This document shows, one piece after another, positions 52,897 to 61,948 of a DNA stretch of 64,000 nucleotides. The DNA is from CAZAFL01 sp964484465. GTDB lineage: Bacteria; Bacteroidota; Ignavibacteria; UBA10030; SZUA-254. Where the stretch lies: NCBI GenBank assembly GCA_964484465.1, contig CAZAFL010000001.1, positions 186,001 to 250,000 of the forward strand, written 5' to 3'. The notes beneath the pieces were generated by a model. The model made no database searches, was not told the origin of the DNA, and saw only the letters and a list, made by a program, of their open reading frames with translations. The first letter of the stretch is position 1; each line of letters begins with the position of its first letter. The translations under genes were made by a program, and so were the position numbers.

Positions 52897-55800
52897 CTAT
52901 TTTATAAGCAACATCTTCTTTACTTGTGTGAACGATTTGCCCGGGTCTGATACACTCACGGCACCGAGCCGGTAAAAGTAAATGCCGGTAGCCAGTGGAG
53001 TGCCGGAGCTGTTTTCCGATTTCCACTGAACCGATTTGAGTCCCTCATCTTCTATCCCGTCGACCAGTGTTTTCACTTCCTGCCCGAGTAAGTTATAAAC
53101 CTTCAATACCACCTTGCTTGTCACCGGGAGTCTGTATTGGATCGTTGTGACCGGGTTGAAAGGATTCGGATAGTTTTGCTCAAGTCTGAACGCTTGTGGT
53201 ACAACCGGAGCGCTGGTGAGTCTCAGGATAATTACCGAACCGGGCTTTTCAACCTGAACGCTCATGCTGGCCTGAAGGCGCGTTATTTTCCCATCGATAA
53301 CGAGGGACGCATTCGCGTTCGGCGATTTCAAATGCCAATTCACGGTCACCGGATAATGTATGGAAGAAACCGAAATCGGGATATCCTCTTCCTTGTCGGA
53401 GTTGTTTACTACTACATTTCGCTGCGAGGTAAAACGGACATCAAAAATGTCCGGCGGCGGGACTGGAGGCATTTCAAATTGCAGGAGGCTGATGTTCGTG
53501 TTGGAACCGAAATAAAGTTGCTGTGTGCTTCCCTCAGGATCCTGGAAATTGAGAACGTTGAAATTGTCAAGCTGTGAGGAAATGGACCGAACCTTCGGGT
53601 TTCCCGACGTTGTTGAGAGTACTATCTTGCCGTCAGCGCTTGCTTTTACCCAATAGCCGTGAAGCGGTTTCAAGGTGTCGACAGCTTTGTAACCGTGTGA
53701 ATTATATCCCCAGAAAGGACTTGTGATGTTTACCGGTGAAACACCATGTGCCGACACTGTACTCATTGGAAAGCTCAACGCTCCAATGAGATTCCATCCT
53801 TTCGTTACTGCCAGGCTCTCCTCTTCGACGTCGCTGCCGATGATCTGGATCTGCTGAGTTGAGGGGAATTTCAACCAGTAGCCCTTTCCGAATTGAAGGT
53901 CGGTTTTGGGAGTATAGCCGCCCTGATAGGCGTATGCCTGCGAAGAGGAGGTGGGGAAAAGGCTGTCTTTCAGTGTTAGGTCGGGAACGAGCGGCAGGGA
54001 AATCATATTCCATCTGGTTGCCACGTTGTCAATAATAACAGGACCGTGCAATAGCTGCAGATCGGATTCGTTCGTCGAGGGGAAAATCTCTGAGGGGTCG
54101 TACCTCAGCTGGAGTTGCGTATTAAAGCCGGACCCGCCGTTGTTACTGATGCGGTAATATCTCGAGACACGCGGCTCCCCAAGTGTGCTTGCTGATTTCC
54201 CTGTCGCGGCTACACCCATACTCCATTTGGAGAAGCTTCGGATCGAGTTGGCAGCCACGGTATGGTTCGTGATGTTGACGCTTCCTCCTACCGTCTGCCA
54301 GGGCAGGTCGAACGAGCGAGGAGTACCACCGGCGACTGTCGACATTGCAAGAGAAGCAGGATATTGTCCTGAACCGTCAAACTGAACGAATGTCTCCGGG
54401 CTTTCGAAGCGGTAGGGACTTGTTTCGCCCTGCAGAATATTGCGGACGATTGTGCCGCCAAGAATCAGCCCTGTGTCAGCAATCGCACCCGGGGAGGGGT
54501 CTGTAATAAACAATGTATCGTTCGCCTGCAGTGTGATTGAATTTTCAAGGGTAAGGACATTATTCACTGTCAAATTATCCAGCGAGGAAGTGTTTGTTCC
54601 GGCAACCAGCACTTGCTGGAATCCACCGCCCCCGCCGCTTGATTTATCTACGATGAATTTTGCAGCCGCTCCGGCGAAGACAATCGTTGATTGCCCGGCT
54701 GAGAACGTCCCATCATTTATCCAATCGCCGTAACACACCAAACTGGCGGTTGTATCATCTGCAGGAAATTGGAGTGTACCCCCTTCGTCAATCTCAACCT
54801 TAAGGGCAACGTTAAACGGAACAGCGTTTGTCTGAGATATCAGACTTCCTCCGCTGAGAATTCTTATGCCCTGAACGCTGTCATAAGCGGCTGCACTGGT
54901 CTTCCGCGAATTTCCCGGAGGAGGTGGCGGCTTGTATACGTCGGTGGGAATGATGACAATGTCGTTTGAAGTTGGCAGTTGATTGTTCGGCCAGTTCGAA
55001 GGATCCGTGTACGAGCTTCCGGAGGTGCCCTGGAATGTCACCCCGGCCGCGTTGCCAAAATCAATGCCGGTATGATCCTCGTCGGCGTTGATTGTCACGC
55101 TATATGTTCCCGCACCACCGGGATAGGTTTGTACCCAATCGTCCTGTTGTACTTCGCTGATTGTATACGTTCCAGGAAGGAGGTGTGTAAAAGAATAGGA
55201 TCCGTCGCCGGCAGTAGTGGTTTGGCCGTTCTGCGCACCGCTCAGGTTGATTGTCCAGTTTGCCAATCCCGGTTCGCCCTGATCTTCAATTCCGTTTTTG
55301 TTCTGGTCATTGAATTTCAGGCCGCTGATCGAGCCGCCGTGAAAATTGCCGAAATCATTTCCGGCAGAAAAGTTTTCCAGTGCGTAGGCAACTGTATAAC
55401 TTCCTGAGAGAGGCATCGTCTGAGTCCAGCCCGCCTGAGGCGCTTCGGTGATCGTGTAAGTTCCGCCCGGAAGGTTGTTGAAAGAATAAAAGCCATCGAT
55501 GTCGGTTAAGGTCGAATCGGTAACAGAGCCTGATATCCTTATTCTCCATCCCGTGATTCCCGGTTCTCCGACGTCCCGCATACCGTTGCTGTTGTAGTCG
55601 TTAAAGACAGCCCCGCTGATGCCCGGAGGGCACACATGTTGTTTAAGTCCGTACATATAAATCAGTGCGGCACTCAACGGCTCGTTCAATTGCGCGGACG
55701 TCTGGGTAAGCATGTTCACATTGAGAACATTCGCGTTGTATTCATCCTTCATTCTCATGCTGTCGCAGTAGTAGCTGAGGTAGGCGGGCCACGAAAAGGT

Positions 55801-56256
55801 GAACGGGTAGCCGATGGTGTTCCGAAAATCTATTCTGAACGTATCTATCTGGGAAGTACTGATAAACGGATGGATATTGTTTGACAAGCCAAGGTCCATA
55901 CAGTCTCCGTTAAACCCTCGCGGGTCCGTCAGGCGCACGTCGAAGAGAGTGTCATTGATCGGTGTTGGCGGCAGGCCTAGCTCAAACACCGTCCCTGCAT
56001 CACAGAAATTCTTGAGAGTATCGTCGTCCCGACAATATGACGCCAGCGGGTGAACACCGATATACATCGTTGCGCTGTGACCGCGCGTATCCTGAACTGT
56101 TATGGGAAACTTTATGGCGACAGATTGAGCCGATACATTGAAGTGAGTCGCAAGAGTAAGCAGCGCCAGGATCATTATGGCTACGCGGGGAATTAACAGC
56201 TTCTTCAAATAAAAGAACTGAGAAGAAGCAAATACAAAACGCGTGAAAGAGTTCAC
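52897..56256 (-). CDS. Secreted SdrD-B-like domain protein with T9SS sorting domain
   Basis: 1,119 residues. A signal segment around residues 25-43 ('AIMILALLTLATHFNVSAQ') suggests the real start could be the internal Met near residue 28; ATG 56256 is kept. After a ~170-residue N-terminal domain with several Cys pairs come two SdrD-B-like units (~214-300 and ~312-400), each with 'F(N/D)D-x-N-x-NG-x-x-D-x-GEPG' calcium-loop-like starts and a G-x-Y-x-(I)-x-E end. A beta-helix-like region ('YTDPSNWPNNQLPTSNDIVI') follows, then the WN/GYW module and the tail 'LEQNYPNPFNPVTTIQYRLP' ... 'VKKMLLIK'. The Asp-rich loops predict calcium-stiffened surface stalks. No enzyme domain is evident. Confidence 0.9.
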   Translation of the reverse strand: MNSFTRFVFASSQFFYLKKLLIPRVAIMILALLTLATHFNVSAQSVAIKFPITVQDTRGHSATMYIGVHPLASYCRDDDTLKNFCDAGTVFELGLPPTPINDTLFDVRLTDPRGFNGDCMDLGLSNNIHPFISTSQIDTFRIDFRNTIGYPFTFSWPAYLSYYCDSMRMKDEYNANVLNVNMLTQTSAQLNEPLSAALIYMYGLKQHVCPPGISGAVFNDYNSNGMRDVGEPGITGWRIRISGSVTDSTLTDIDGFYSFNNLPGGTYTITEAPQAGWTQTMPLSGSYTVAYALENFSAGNDFGNFHGGSISGLKFNDQNKNGIEDQGEPGLANWTINLSGAQNGQTTTAGDGSYSFTHLLPGTYTISEVQQDDWVQTYPGGAGTYSVTINADEDHTGIDFGNAAGVTFQGTSGSSYTDPSNWPNNQLPTSNDIVIIPTDVYKPPPPPGNSRKTSAAAYDSVQGIRILSGGSLISQTNAVPFNVALKVEIDEGGTLQFPADDTTASLVCYGDWINDGTFSAGQSTIVFAGAAAKFIVDKSSGGGGGFQQVLVAGTNTSSLDNLTVNNVLTLENSITLQANDTLFITDPSPGAIADTGLILGGTIVRNILQGETSPYRFESPETFVQFDGSGQYPASLAMSTVAGGTPRSFDLPWQTVGGSVNITNHTVAANSIRSFSKWSMGVAATGKSASTLGEPRVSRYYRISNNGGSGFNTQLQLRYDPSEIFPSTNESDLQLLHGPVIIDNVATRWNMISLPLVPDLTLKDSLFPTSSSQAYAYQGGYTPKTDLQFGKGYWLKFPSTQQIQIIGSDVEEESLAVTKGWNLIGALSFPMSTVSAHGVSPVNITSPFWGYNSHGYKAVDTLKPLHGYWVKASADGKIVLSTTSGNPKVRSISSQLDNFNVLNFQDPEGSTQQLYFGSNTNISLLQFEMPPVPPPDIFDVRFTSQRNVVVNNSDKEEDIPISVSSIHYPVTVNWHLKSPNANASLVIDGKITRLQASMSVQVEKPGSVIILRLTSAPVVPQAFRLEQNYPNPFNPVTTIQYRLPVTSKVVLKVYNLLGQEVKTLVDGIEDEGLKSVQWKSENSSGTPLATGIYFYRLGAVSVSDPGKSFTQVKKMLLIK

Positions 56257-56548
56257 GGTGATTCCTTTCCGAAATGTGATAACCGGTATGCCCCAGAGGA
56301 ATGGTTCTCTGCCCTGAATTTTATAATACTGATTACCGGATGTAATGTCAAGACAAAATTCATAAAAAATGATGATTTAGCAAGATTTTGATTGAGAACT
56401 CCGCCTTCAGCAATATCCTTGTTTCTCGTTTGGGCACAGGGGAAAACATAATAAATCGGGGAAAGTGTTCTCCCGGATTAAATTGAATGAAAAATCACAA
56501 CGACAATCTTGACCAAATCCTGGTTTGAAGAGCAGTTTCCCACGTATG
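56257..56548. other. Intergenic region upstream of the SdrD-B-like gene
   Basis: 292 bp between the SdrD-B-like gene and the end of the anti-sigma gene, both on the minus strand. AT-rich around 56320-56400. It may hold the promoter of the downstream gene; no clear element or terminator was recognised. Confidence 0.35.
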
Positions 56549-57385
56549 TTAAAACCGGGAAATTGTCAATGTGTAAGTATACTCCGCTGGTGTTATGTCT
56601 TGCAATGAATCAGGCAGTAATTCTTTTACAGTAATCTCGTACAGCCCGTCTTCTGGAAAGAATTCTCTTGCGACGCTTGCTTTTAGCGAATCAAATTGTG
56701 GTCCTTTGGCAATTGAAAATGCTCCAGGATGTTGCTTTATCATCCGATTCGGTGCTCTCACAAATAGAGCATAATTTACAGATGGTATAGAATTGTGAGG
56801 GATAAGGATTGTAAGGTCCACGGATGCTGCGTATTGCGTGAGAGAAAAATGCAGTTGCTGTGGGTGTTCAGTACCACGAAGCATTTGCTGATAGGGTAAA
56901 ATAGTCCCGTTGTTTTCCGATTCGGGTTTTGGACGGAGGAGCAAAAAGAGAACTACAAGCACCGCCATCGCCGGCACTATATACACAGGCTTCATGAACC
57001 GGTACAAGCTGGCGAAAAAACGTTCCCGACTGTCTGTTTCAATGGATTTTATTCCGGGAATTCGCGATGGTTCGAATGTTTGAGAAATAATCTCAAATTC
57101 TTGCTTGCAATTATGACACAGTGCAAGGTGCTCATCGATCAATTGAGACCGGTGCCCGTTAAAGGCGCGCTCTGCATAATCAGCTAATGCTTCCGCCGTA
57201 GGGTGCCCCTCCCTCAGGTATTCAACGTACGAAATCGTTGCACGCCTCGCATTTCTCCAGAAGGCAAGCTCCTCCTGAAGCTTTTTTGAGCGGGAGAGTT
57301 CTTGTTCAACCTCGATCTTTTCTTCCGTCTCGAGTGTGCCGGCTGCGTAAAACGGTATGAGCTTGAGCAGTTCTTCTTCGGTCAT
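56549..57385 (-). CDS. Membrane anti-sigma factor with zinc-finger motif
   Basis: 278 residues. The cytoplasmic part holds a ZAS-type motif H86-x3-C90-x2-C93 ('EHLALCHNCKQEFEII'), the zinc-binding element that clamps ECF sigma factors. Residues 1-45 ('LLKLIPFYAAGTLETEEKIE') look like a second, metal-less copy of the anti-sigma helix pair. A single membrane helix follows (~134-150, 'YIVPAMAVLVVLFLLL'), then a ~120-residue periplasmic domain rich in beta strands that could sense the signal. It starts 32 bp after the sigma-factor stop, so the two are co-transcribed. It should hold the sigma factor inactive at the inner membrane. Confidence 0.88.
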   Translation of the reverse strand: MTEEELLKLIPFYAAGTLETEEKIEVEQELSRSKKLQEELAFWRNARRATISYVEYLREGHPTAEALADYAERAFNGHRSQLIDEHLALCHNCKQEFEIISQTFEPSRIPGIKSIETDSRERFFASLYRFMKPVYIVPAMAVLVVLFLLLRPKPESENNGTILPYQQMLRGTEHPQQLHFSLTQYAASVDLTILIPHNSIPSVNYALFVRAPNRMIKQHPGAFSIAKGPQFDSLKASVAREFFPEDGLYEITVKELLPDSLQDITPAEYTYTLTISRF

Positions 57386-57417
57386 CTCTTAATAGTCGTT
57401 TGATGTTGCATTTCGTT

Positions 57418-57948
57418 CTACGATATTTGTTTTCTCACTGAAATTGCCTGTTCCTTACAGCGAAAAACCTTTGTTTTTACCGTACCTTCACTAATTTGTA
57501 ACTCCCTGGCGATGGCTTTATAGTGAAAGCGATCGAAAAAAATCATTTTCCAGAGTGTTCGGCACTCTTCATTCATTCTACCCATGATTGTATTGAACAG
57601 GATGAGCTGCTCTTCGGTTTCGTATGTGGCATACGGATCCTGCCCCTGCGCGCCAACTGAATGCATCGCCTTCTGGAATTCTTTCGCTTGCCGGGATGAC
57701 CGGACATAATCAATAACGGTATATCTCGCAATGCGTTGCACATAGGTCTTGAGCGAGGATTCAAATTTGAATCTGTTGGACCTGAAATTCAGGAGAAGTT
57801 TAAGCGCCGTTTCGGAGACGATATCACCCGAGTAATCCCCATCGACCCAAAGTCGAACTTTGACCACATCCGATATCCACTTGACGATGATATTATACTC
57901 GTCGGCTGAACCGTTGAGAAAGCCCTGGATTATTTCCTTATCGACCAC
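57418..57948 (-). CDS. ECF-type RNA polymerase sigma factor
   Basis: 176 residues from GTG 57948. Region 2 is 'FKFESSLKTYVQRIARYTVI' plus 'DYVRSSRQ', which binds the -10 element and core polymerase; region 4 is 'RMNEECRTLWKMIFFDRFHY' plus 'KAIARELQISEGTVKTKVFR', a clear sigma-70 region-4 helix-turn-helix. The length and absence of region 3 mark an extracytoplasmic-function sigma. It is first in a two-gene operon with the anti-sigma factor and divergent from the TPR-CHAT gene, an obvious candidate target. ECF genes usually also control their own promoter. Confidence 0.92.
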   Translation of the reverse strand: MVDKEIIQGFLNGSADEYNIIVKWISDVVKVRLWVDGDYSGDIVSETALKLLLNFRSNRFKFESSLKTYVQRIARYTVIDYVRSSRQAKEFQKAMHSVGAQGQDPYATYETEEQLILFNTIMGRMNEECRTLWKMIFFDRFHYKAIARELQISEGTVKTKVFRCKEQAISVRKQIS

Positions 57949-58134
57949 TGAATTCTTGATTCGTTTTCGACACGTTCGACAATGGTAAGTCTATTGTAAA
58001 TATTTCCTGCCTTCTTTCAAAATATTCAGATTTTTCTTCTTGCTTTTGAATTGCAATCGCTTTACATTCCCGCTATTCGATCTGTGTCAACCCATCGTTT
58101 ATGCCTTCTTATCTTGAAAGGTAGTGTGAATATC
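57949..58134. promoter_or_regulatory. Divergent promoter region, sigma factor / TPR-CHAT gene
   Basis: 186 bp between divergent starts. It must hold promoters for both sides and is a likely place for an ECF-dependent promoter. No reliable -35/-10 pair could be assigned by eye. Confidence 0.45.
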
Positions 58135-61029
58135 ATGATAAAAAAACTGTTCTTTTCAGTAGCCGTCGCCTTCCTGATAGTTCAACATTCTCAGGGTCAG
58201 ACTTGGAAGGAGCTGTTGGACCAGGCCGACAAATTCAACAGTCAGCGGAAAATCGATTCTGCCATAGCGTTCGGAAATATGGCGCTGGAAAAAGCAAGGC
58301 ATGATAATGGTGAAATTGACACATCAATCGCTCTCGTGTTTCACCGCCTTGGTGCGTACCACCATGCAATCAAAGCGGCGAATGAGGATTCATTCTACCT
58401 TGCGGCATTATCGGTGTGGAATAAAATCCCAACAGCAAACCCCATGACGGTTGCGAAGACGTTGAATAACCTCGGGACGTTCTACAGCGATGTCGGCAAA
58501 ATTAAGCTGGCTGAATATTATCATAAGAGGACGATCGCGCTTAAAGAGAAATATGGCACAAGCAACGATGAGTTGAGCCTGGCAGTTTCCTACCATAACC
58601 TCGGCGGTTTCTACAGGGGAGTGGGAAAGTTTGACCTTGCGGAAGATTATCTCAAGCGTGCCCTCAGTATCCGTGAACGGAAACTTACATTATCCAACCC
58701 GCTTACAGCAAATACAATCAATGTTCTTGGGGTCTTATACCAGGAGGTCGGAAATTACGAAAAGGCAGAAGAGCTTTATTATCTTGCGCTGAGTGCGCAA
58801 ATGAAGTCAGCACAGGATACGATTTTCAGAGTTGGGTATCTTGCGAATCTTGGAAATCTTTTTCTTGAAGAAGCAAAGTACGCGAGCGCGGACACATTTT
58901 TTACCCAAGCGCTTGCCATCCAGCAAAATCCCCGGTACTTCGATGCAGAGATCAGGCTCGAGATTCTCAATGACCTCTCGCAAGTTCACTCCAATCAGGG
59001 GAGTTTCGAACAGGCGGGCAAAGAACTCGACGAAGCCATGCAACTTCTCGGAAGTGTGCGTAATGTCAAACCCATCTTCGAGTCTCTGACGCTGAGCAAT
59101 ATGGGCAAGGTTGCTCTTCATCGCGGCAATGTTGCTCAGGCAGAATCCCTGTTTCAAAGGAGTCTCGGCATTAGAAGAAATTTTCTTGGTGACCGTAATT
59201 CCACGGTCGCAAACAATATCGCCGACCTTGCGGTGAGTTACCGGTCTCAGGGGAAATTGGGGTCGTCGATGGAATATGCTCGTCAGGCATTGCAAACACA
59301 GGATCGCGTACTGGATATGTTGTCACAAACTATGTCAGAGAAAGATGTTTTAGCGTATATCGAAAGCCATAGAATTGCAGTGGGCATCTATCTTTCTTCA
59401 TTCATCGACTCACTTCAACGCCATGATATCAACTGTATAGATGCTGCGCAAGTGGTGCTTCAAAACAAGGGAGTTCTTGCCGAGAGAATGTTCCAGCGTC
59501 AACAATCTCTTTTGAACGAACAGGACTCCAGTGCTCAGGCACTTCTTGAAGATTACAGGGATGTTCAATATCAGCTTTCACGGCTTTTCGCTCAAGGCTC
59601 GGAAGTGGAGAGTTCTCCTCAGAGGAAACGAGTGGAAGACTCGCTCAGCCGCAGGTTTGACGATTTGGAATCAGCGATTGCGCATAAGAATCAAGCATCA
59701 GGCAGTTTACATCGGGAACGGTCTCTCTCCCTGAATTCTATCACCGCTTCTATACCGGCGAACGGGACGCTTATAGAGTACATGAAGTACGATTATTATC
59801 CGCTGAATCAACATGCCCCCATGCCGCATTATCTCGCGCTTGTGGCTAAACGGGATGGAAAATGCTGGGTGAAAGACCTCGGTGATGCAGAGGCCATTGA
59901 CATTGAAATTCTAGAGTACCGGAACCATTTCACGAAACTCTCTCATGAGAACCAGGTGACGCCCGAAGATCAAAGAGAATACGAATCAATCGCAAAGAAC
60001 CTGTCGCATCGAATATGGGAACCGATTGCGGAGGAGGTCGGTGGCACTGGAATCGTCTTCATCGGCGCCGACGCCGGCTTGAATCTTGTTTCGTTCTCCG
60101 GGCTTATCGGTGACGATGGAAGATATCTCATCGAGGAATATCCAATTCATTATGTATCGGCAGGGCGGGACCTGGTTGAAAAGACGATCGGCGAAAAAGC
60201 CGGGAAGGGGATAGTCGCTTTCGGTGATCCGGATTTCAATGCCTCTGCATCAATGCGGAAAGGCAATAACGCCGCTCAACAAATTTCATCAACACCCGAA
60301 CAAGGTGAAATCAACAGAGTCCTGAATGTCAGGTCTAATTGCGATGCACTGAGTACGATGACGATTTTGCCGTTGCCGGGTACTCGTTCGGAAATCAATG
60401 AGCTTGTAAAATCGTACGATAATGAACCGCCGCTCCTCTTCCTGGGCGCCGTCGCAAGTGAGGAGAATTTCAAACTTGCTTCTCCGCATCATCGGTACAT
60501 TCATGTTGCGACGCATGGATATTTTCTCGGAGGGGAATGTAATGCTGAGACGAAACCCTCCCAGGAAGTGAAGCGGAAATTGGTTAAAGAAAACCCGTTG
60601 TTGCAATCAGGAATTCTTCTGGCTGGCGCGAATCTTCATGGTGCAGACGCAGATGCCTACGGTGCGGAGGATGGCATTCTGACTGCTTTGGAAGTATCAG
60701 GGATGGACCTGCGCGGGACGGATCTTGTGGTGCTTTCCGCCTGCGAAACCGGTCTCGGGAAAATTGAACAGGGAGAAGGCGTCTATGGATTGCGGCGCTC
60801 TTTCCAGATGGCAGGGGCTCGTACGGTTGTGAGTTCCCTCTGGCAAATTCCTGATAATGAAACCAGGGAGTACATGAAGGAATTGTATTCACTTCAATCG
60901 CCAACTTATCCTGAACTGCTACAAAAAATTTCATTGCGTCGCCTCAATGAGCTCAAAAAGAGAGGGAGAGTAACTCACCCATTCACATGGGCAGGCTTTG
61001 TCGCAACCGGTGACTGGGTAATCAAGTAA
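58135..61029 (+). CDS. Exported TPR-CHAT domain protein (caspase-like peptidase)
   Basis: 964 residues from ATG 58135. A signal peptide ('LFFSVAVAFLIVQHSQGQ') is followed by about eight tetratricopeptide repeats (residues ~30-430; 'AEYYHKRTIALKEKYG', 'AEDYLKRALSIRERKL', 'AEELYYLALSAQ'), a coiled-coil-prone linker, and a C-terminal CHAT domain (~620-964). The caspase-like dyad is visible as H794 in 'IHVATHGYF' and C870 in 'VVLSACETGLG', followed by 'GEGVYGLRRSFQMAGARTVV'. CHAT proteins are clan CD peptidases often activated through their TPR parts. Export to the periplasm, if real, is notable. It is divergent from the ECF sigma/anti-sigma pair. TTG 58051 is an upstream in-frame start, rejected because the signal peptide begins at 58135. 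Confidence 0.92.
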   Translation: MIKKLFFSVAVAFLIVQHSQGQTWKELLDQADKFNSQRKIDSAIAFGNMALEKARHDNGEIDTSIALVFHRLGAYHHAIKAANEDSFYLAALSVWNKIPTANPMTVAKTLNNLGTFYSDVGKIKLAEYYHKRTIALKEKYGTSNDELSLAVSYHNLGGFYRGVGKFDLAEDYLKRALSIRERKLTLSNPLTANTINVLGVLYQEVGNYEKAEELYYLALSAQMKSAQDTIFRVGYLANLGNLFLEEAKYASADTFFTQALAIQQNPRYFDAEIRLEILNDLSQVHSNQGSFEQAGKELDEAMQLLGSVRNVKPIFESLTLSNMGKVALHRGNVAQAESLFQRSLGIRRNFLGDRNSTVANNIADLAVSYRSQGKLGSSMEYARQALQTQDRVLDMLSQTMSEKDVLAYIESHRIAVGIYLSSFIDSLQRHDINCIDAAQVVLQNKGVLAERMFQRQQSLLNEQDSSAQALLEDYRDVQYQLSRLFAQGSEVESSPQRKRVEDSLSRRFDDLESAIAHKNQASGSLHRERSLSLNSITASIPANGTLIEYMKYDYYPLNQHAPMPHYLALVAKRDGKCWVKDLGDAEAIDIEILEYRNHFTKLSHENQVTPEDQREYESIAKNLSHRIWEPIAEEVGGTGIVFIGADAGLNLVSFSGLIGDDGRYLIEEYPIHYVSAGRDLVEKTIGEKAGKGIVAFGDPDFNASASMRKGNNAAQQISSTPEQGEINRVLNVRSNCDALSTMTILPLPGTRSEINELVKSYDNEPPLLFLGAVASEENFKLASPHHRYIHVATHGYFLGGECNAETKPSQEVKRKLVKENPLLQSGILLAGANLHGADADAYGAEDGILTALEVSGMDLRGTDLVVLSACETGLGKIEQGEGVYGLRRSFQMAGARTVVSSLWQIPDNETREYMKELYSLQSPTYPELLQKISLRRLNELKKRGRVTHPFTWAGFVATGDWVIK

Positions 61030-61257
61030 GGGTTATGCAATATGATATAGAGCTTATCAATGTTGTTCGAAGGTGATTTCCTTCCTATGTCTTAGCTTCT
61101 GTCCGGCATTTATCCTGCCGCTCATAACCTGATTTCGTTGTTTCCTTTATTCATCAACCTGCCGTTCATTCTTTTTTTCTTGTAACCTTTTCCAGCTTCA
61201 CACGACTGTTCATTATCGGTGGTAATTGGATAATGTCCGAATTGTCGGGAAAGTGAT

Positions 61258-61614
61258 ATGTCAAAAATTGCGCCAATCAGCCAGGCAGTAGAATACATAA
61301 AATCTGACTGGAAAAAGGGTAAGAACCTTACAGAAATCGCACTTCAGTTTAAGGTGGACGCAGGTAATCTCACCCGGGAATTCCGAAAATGTGAAGGAAT
61401 GACGGTAAAGCGATTCGTGGATGAGAAACGGAGGCTTTACATGCTGAAGAGGCTTCGGGATGGAGGCGGCTTCGGATATCAGATCGGCATGGAACTTGGA
61501 TTTGCAAACGATTTCTCCTTTTACCGCTGGGTGCGCCGGGCGTTTGGTATCTCATTTAAAAAATTACTGCGAATCAACAACAAGCAGTCAACAACAAACC
61601 GAAACAAGGAATAG
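61258..61614 (+). CDS. AraC-type DNA-binding domain protein (single domain)
   Basis: 118 residues, only the AraC/XylS helix-turn-helix domain with no ligand-binding part. The first HTH is 'NLTEIALQFKVDAGNLTREF' plus 'RKCEGMTVKRFV'; the second is 'YQIGMELGFANDFSFYRWVR' plus 'RAFG', close to the family signature. It is a cytoplasmic transcription factor, target unknown; the neighbouring secreted protein at 61949 is a possible target. The start ATG 61258 has GGGAAAG about six bases upstream. Confidence 0.88.
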   Translation: MSKIAPISQAVEYIKSDWKKGKNLTEIALQFKVDAGNLTREFRKCEGMTVKRFVDEKRRLYMLKRLRDGGGFGYQIGMELGFANDFSFYRWVRRAFGISFKKLLRINNKQSTTNRNKE

Positions 61615-61948
61615 GCAATTATTTCCATTGAGGCGGATAGTATGGATTCATACAATACAAGTACGACTGCGGTATGCTATAAGGCATCGATGCGAGCGCG
61701 CGACGTGTGTACAGCTCTTCCTCCTGGATATGATCACAACACAGCAACTTTCCAAAGTGGAACGAACTATTCAACAGTTATGCCTCTGAAAAACGGTTTC
61801 CGGCATTGGTGGATTGGAGGCTACTCTAAGGTGAAGGGAGAGTGAGAGGTTATCAGCCTCCCATTTTTACGTGTAAACTTCTTGAAGGTTCAGAAAAGTA
61901 CATCATTATGTTAAAACCGAAATAACATTCATCATCGAGGTAATACAT
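61615..61948. other. Intergenic region, no gene supported
   Basis: 334 bp. A 67-codon frame (61642-61845) has no recognisable domain and odd composition and is not called. The promoter of the 61949 gene is presumably here. Confidence 0.35.

Noticed and set aside
61642..61845. 67-codon plus-strand frame before the last gene
   Set aside because: No recognisable domain, no membrane or signal segment and no convincing ribosome binding site.
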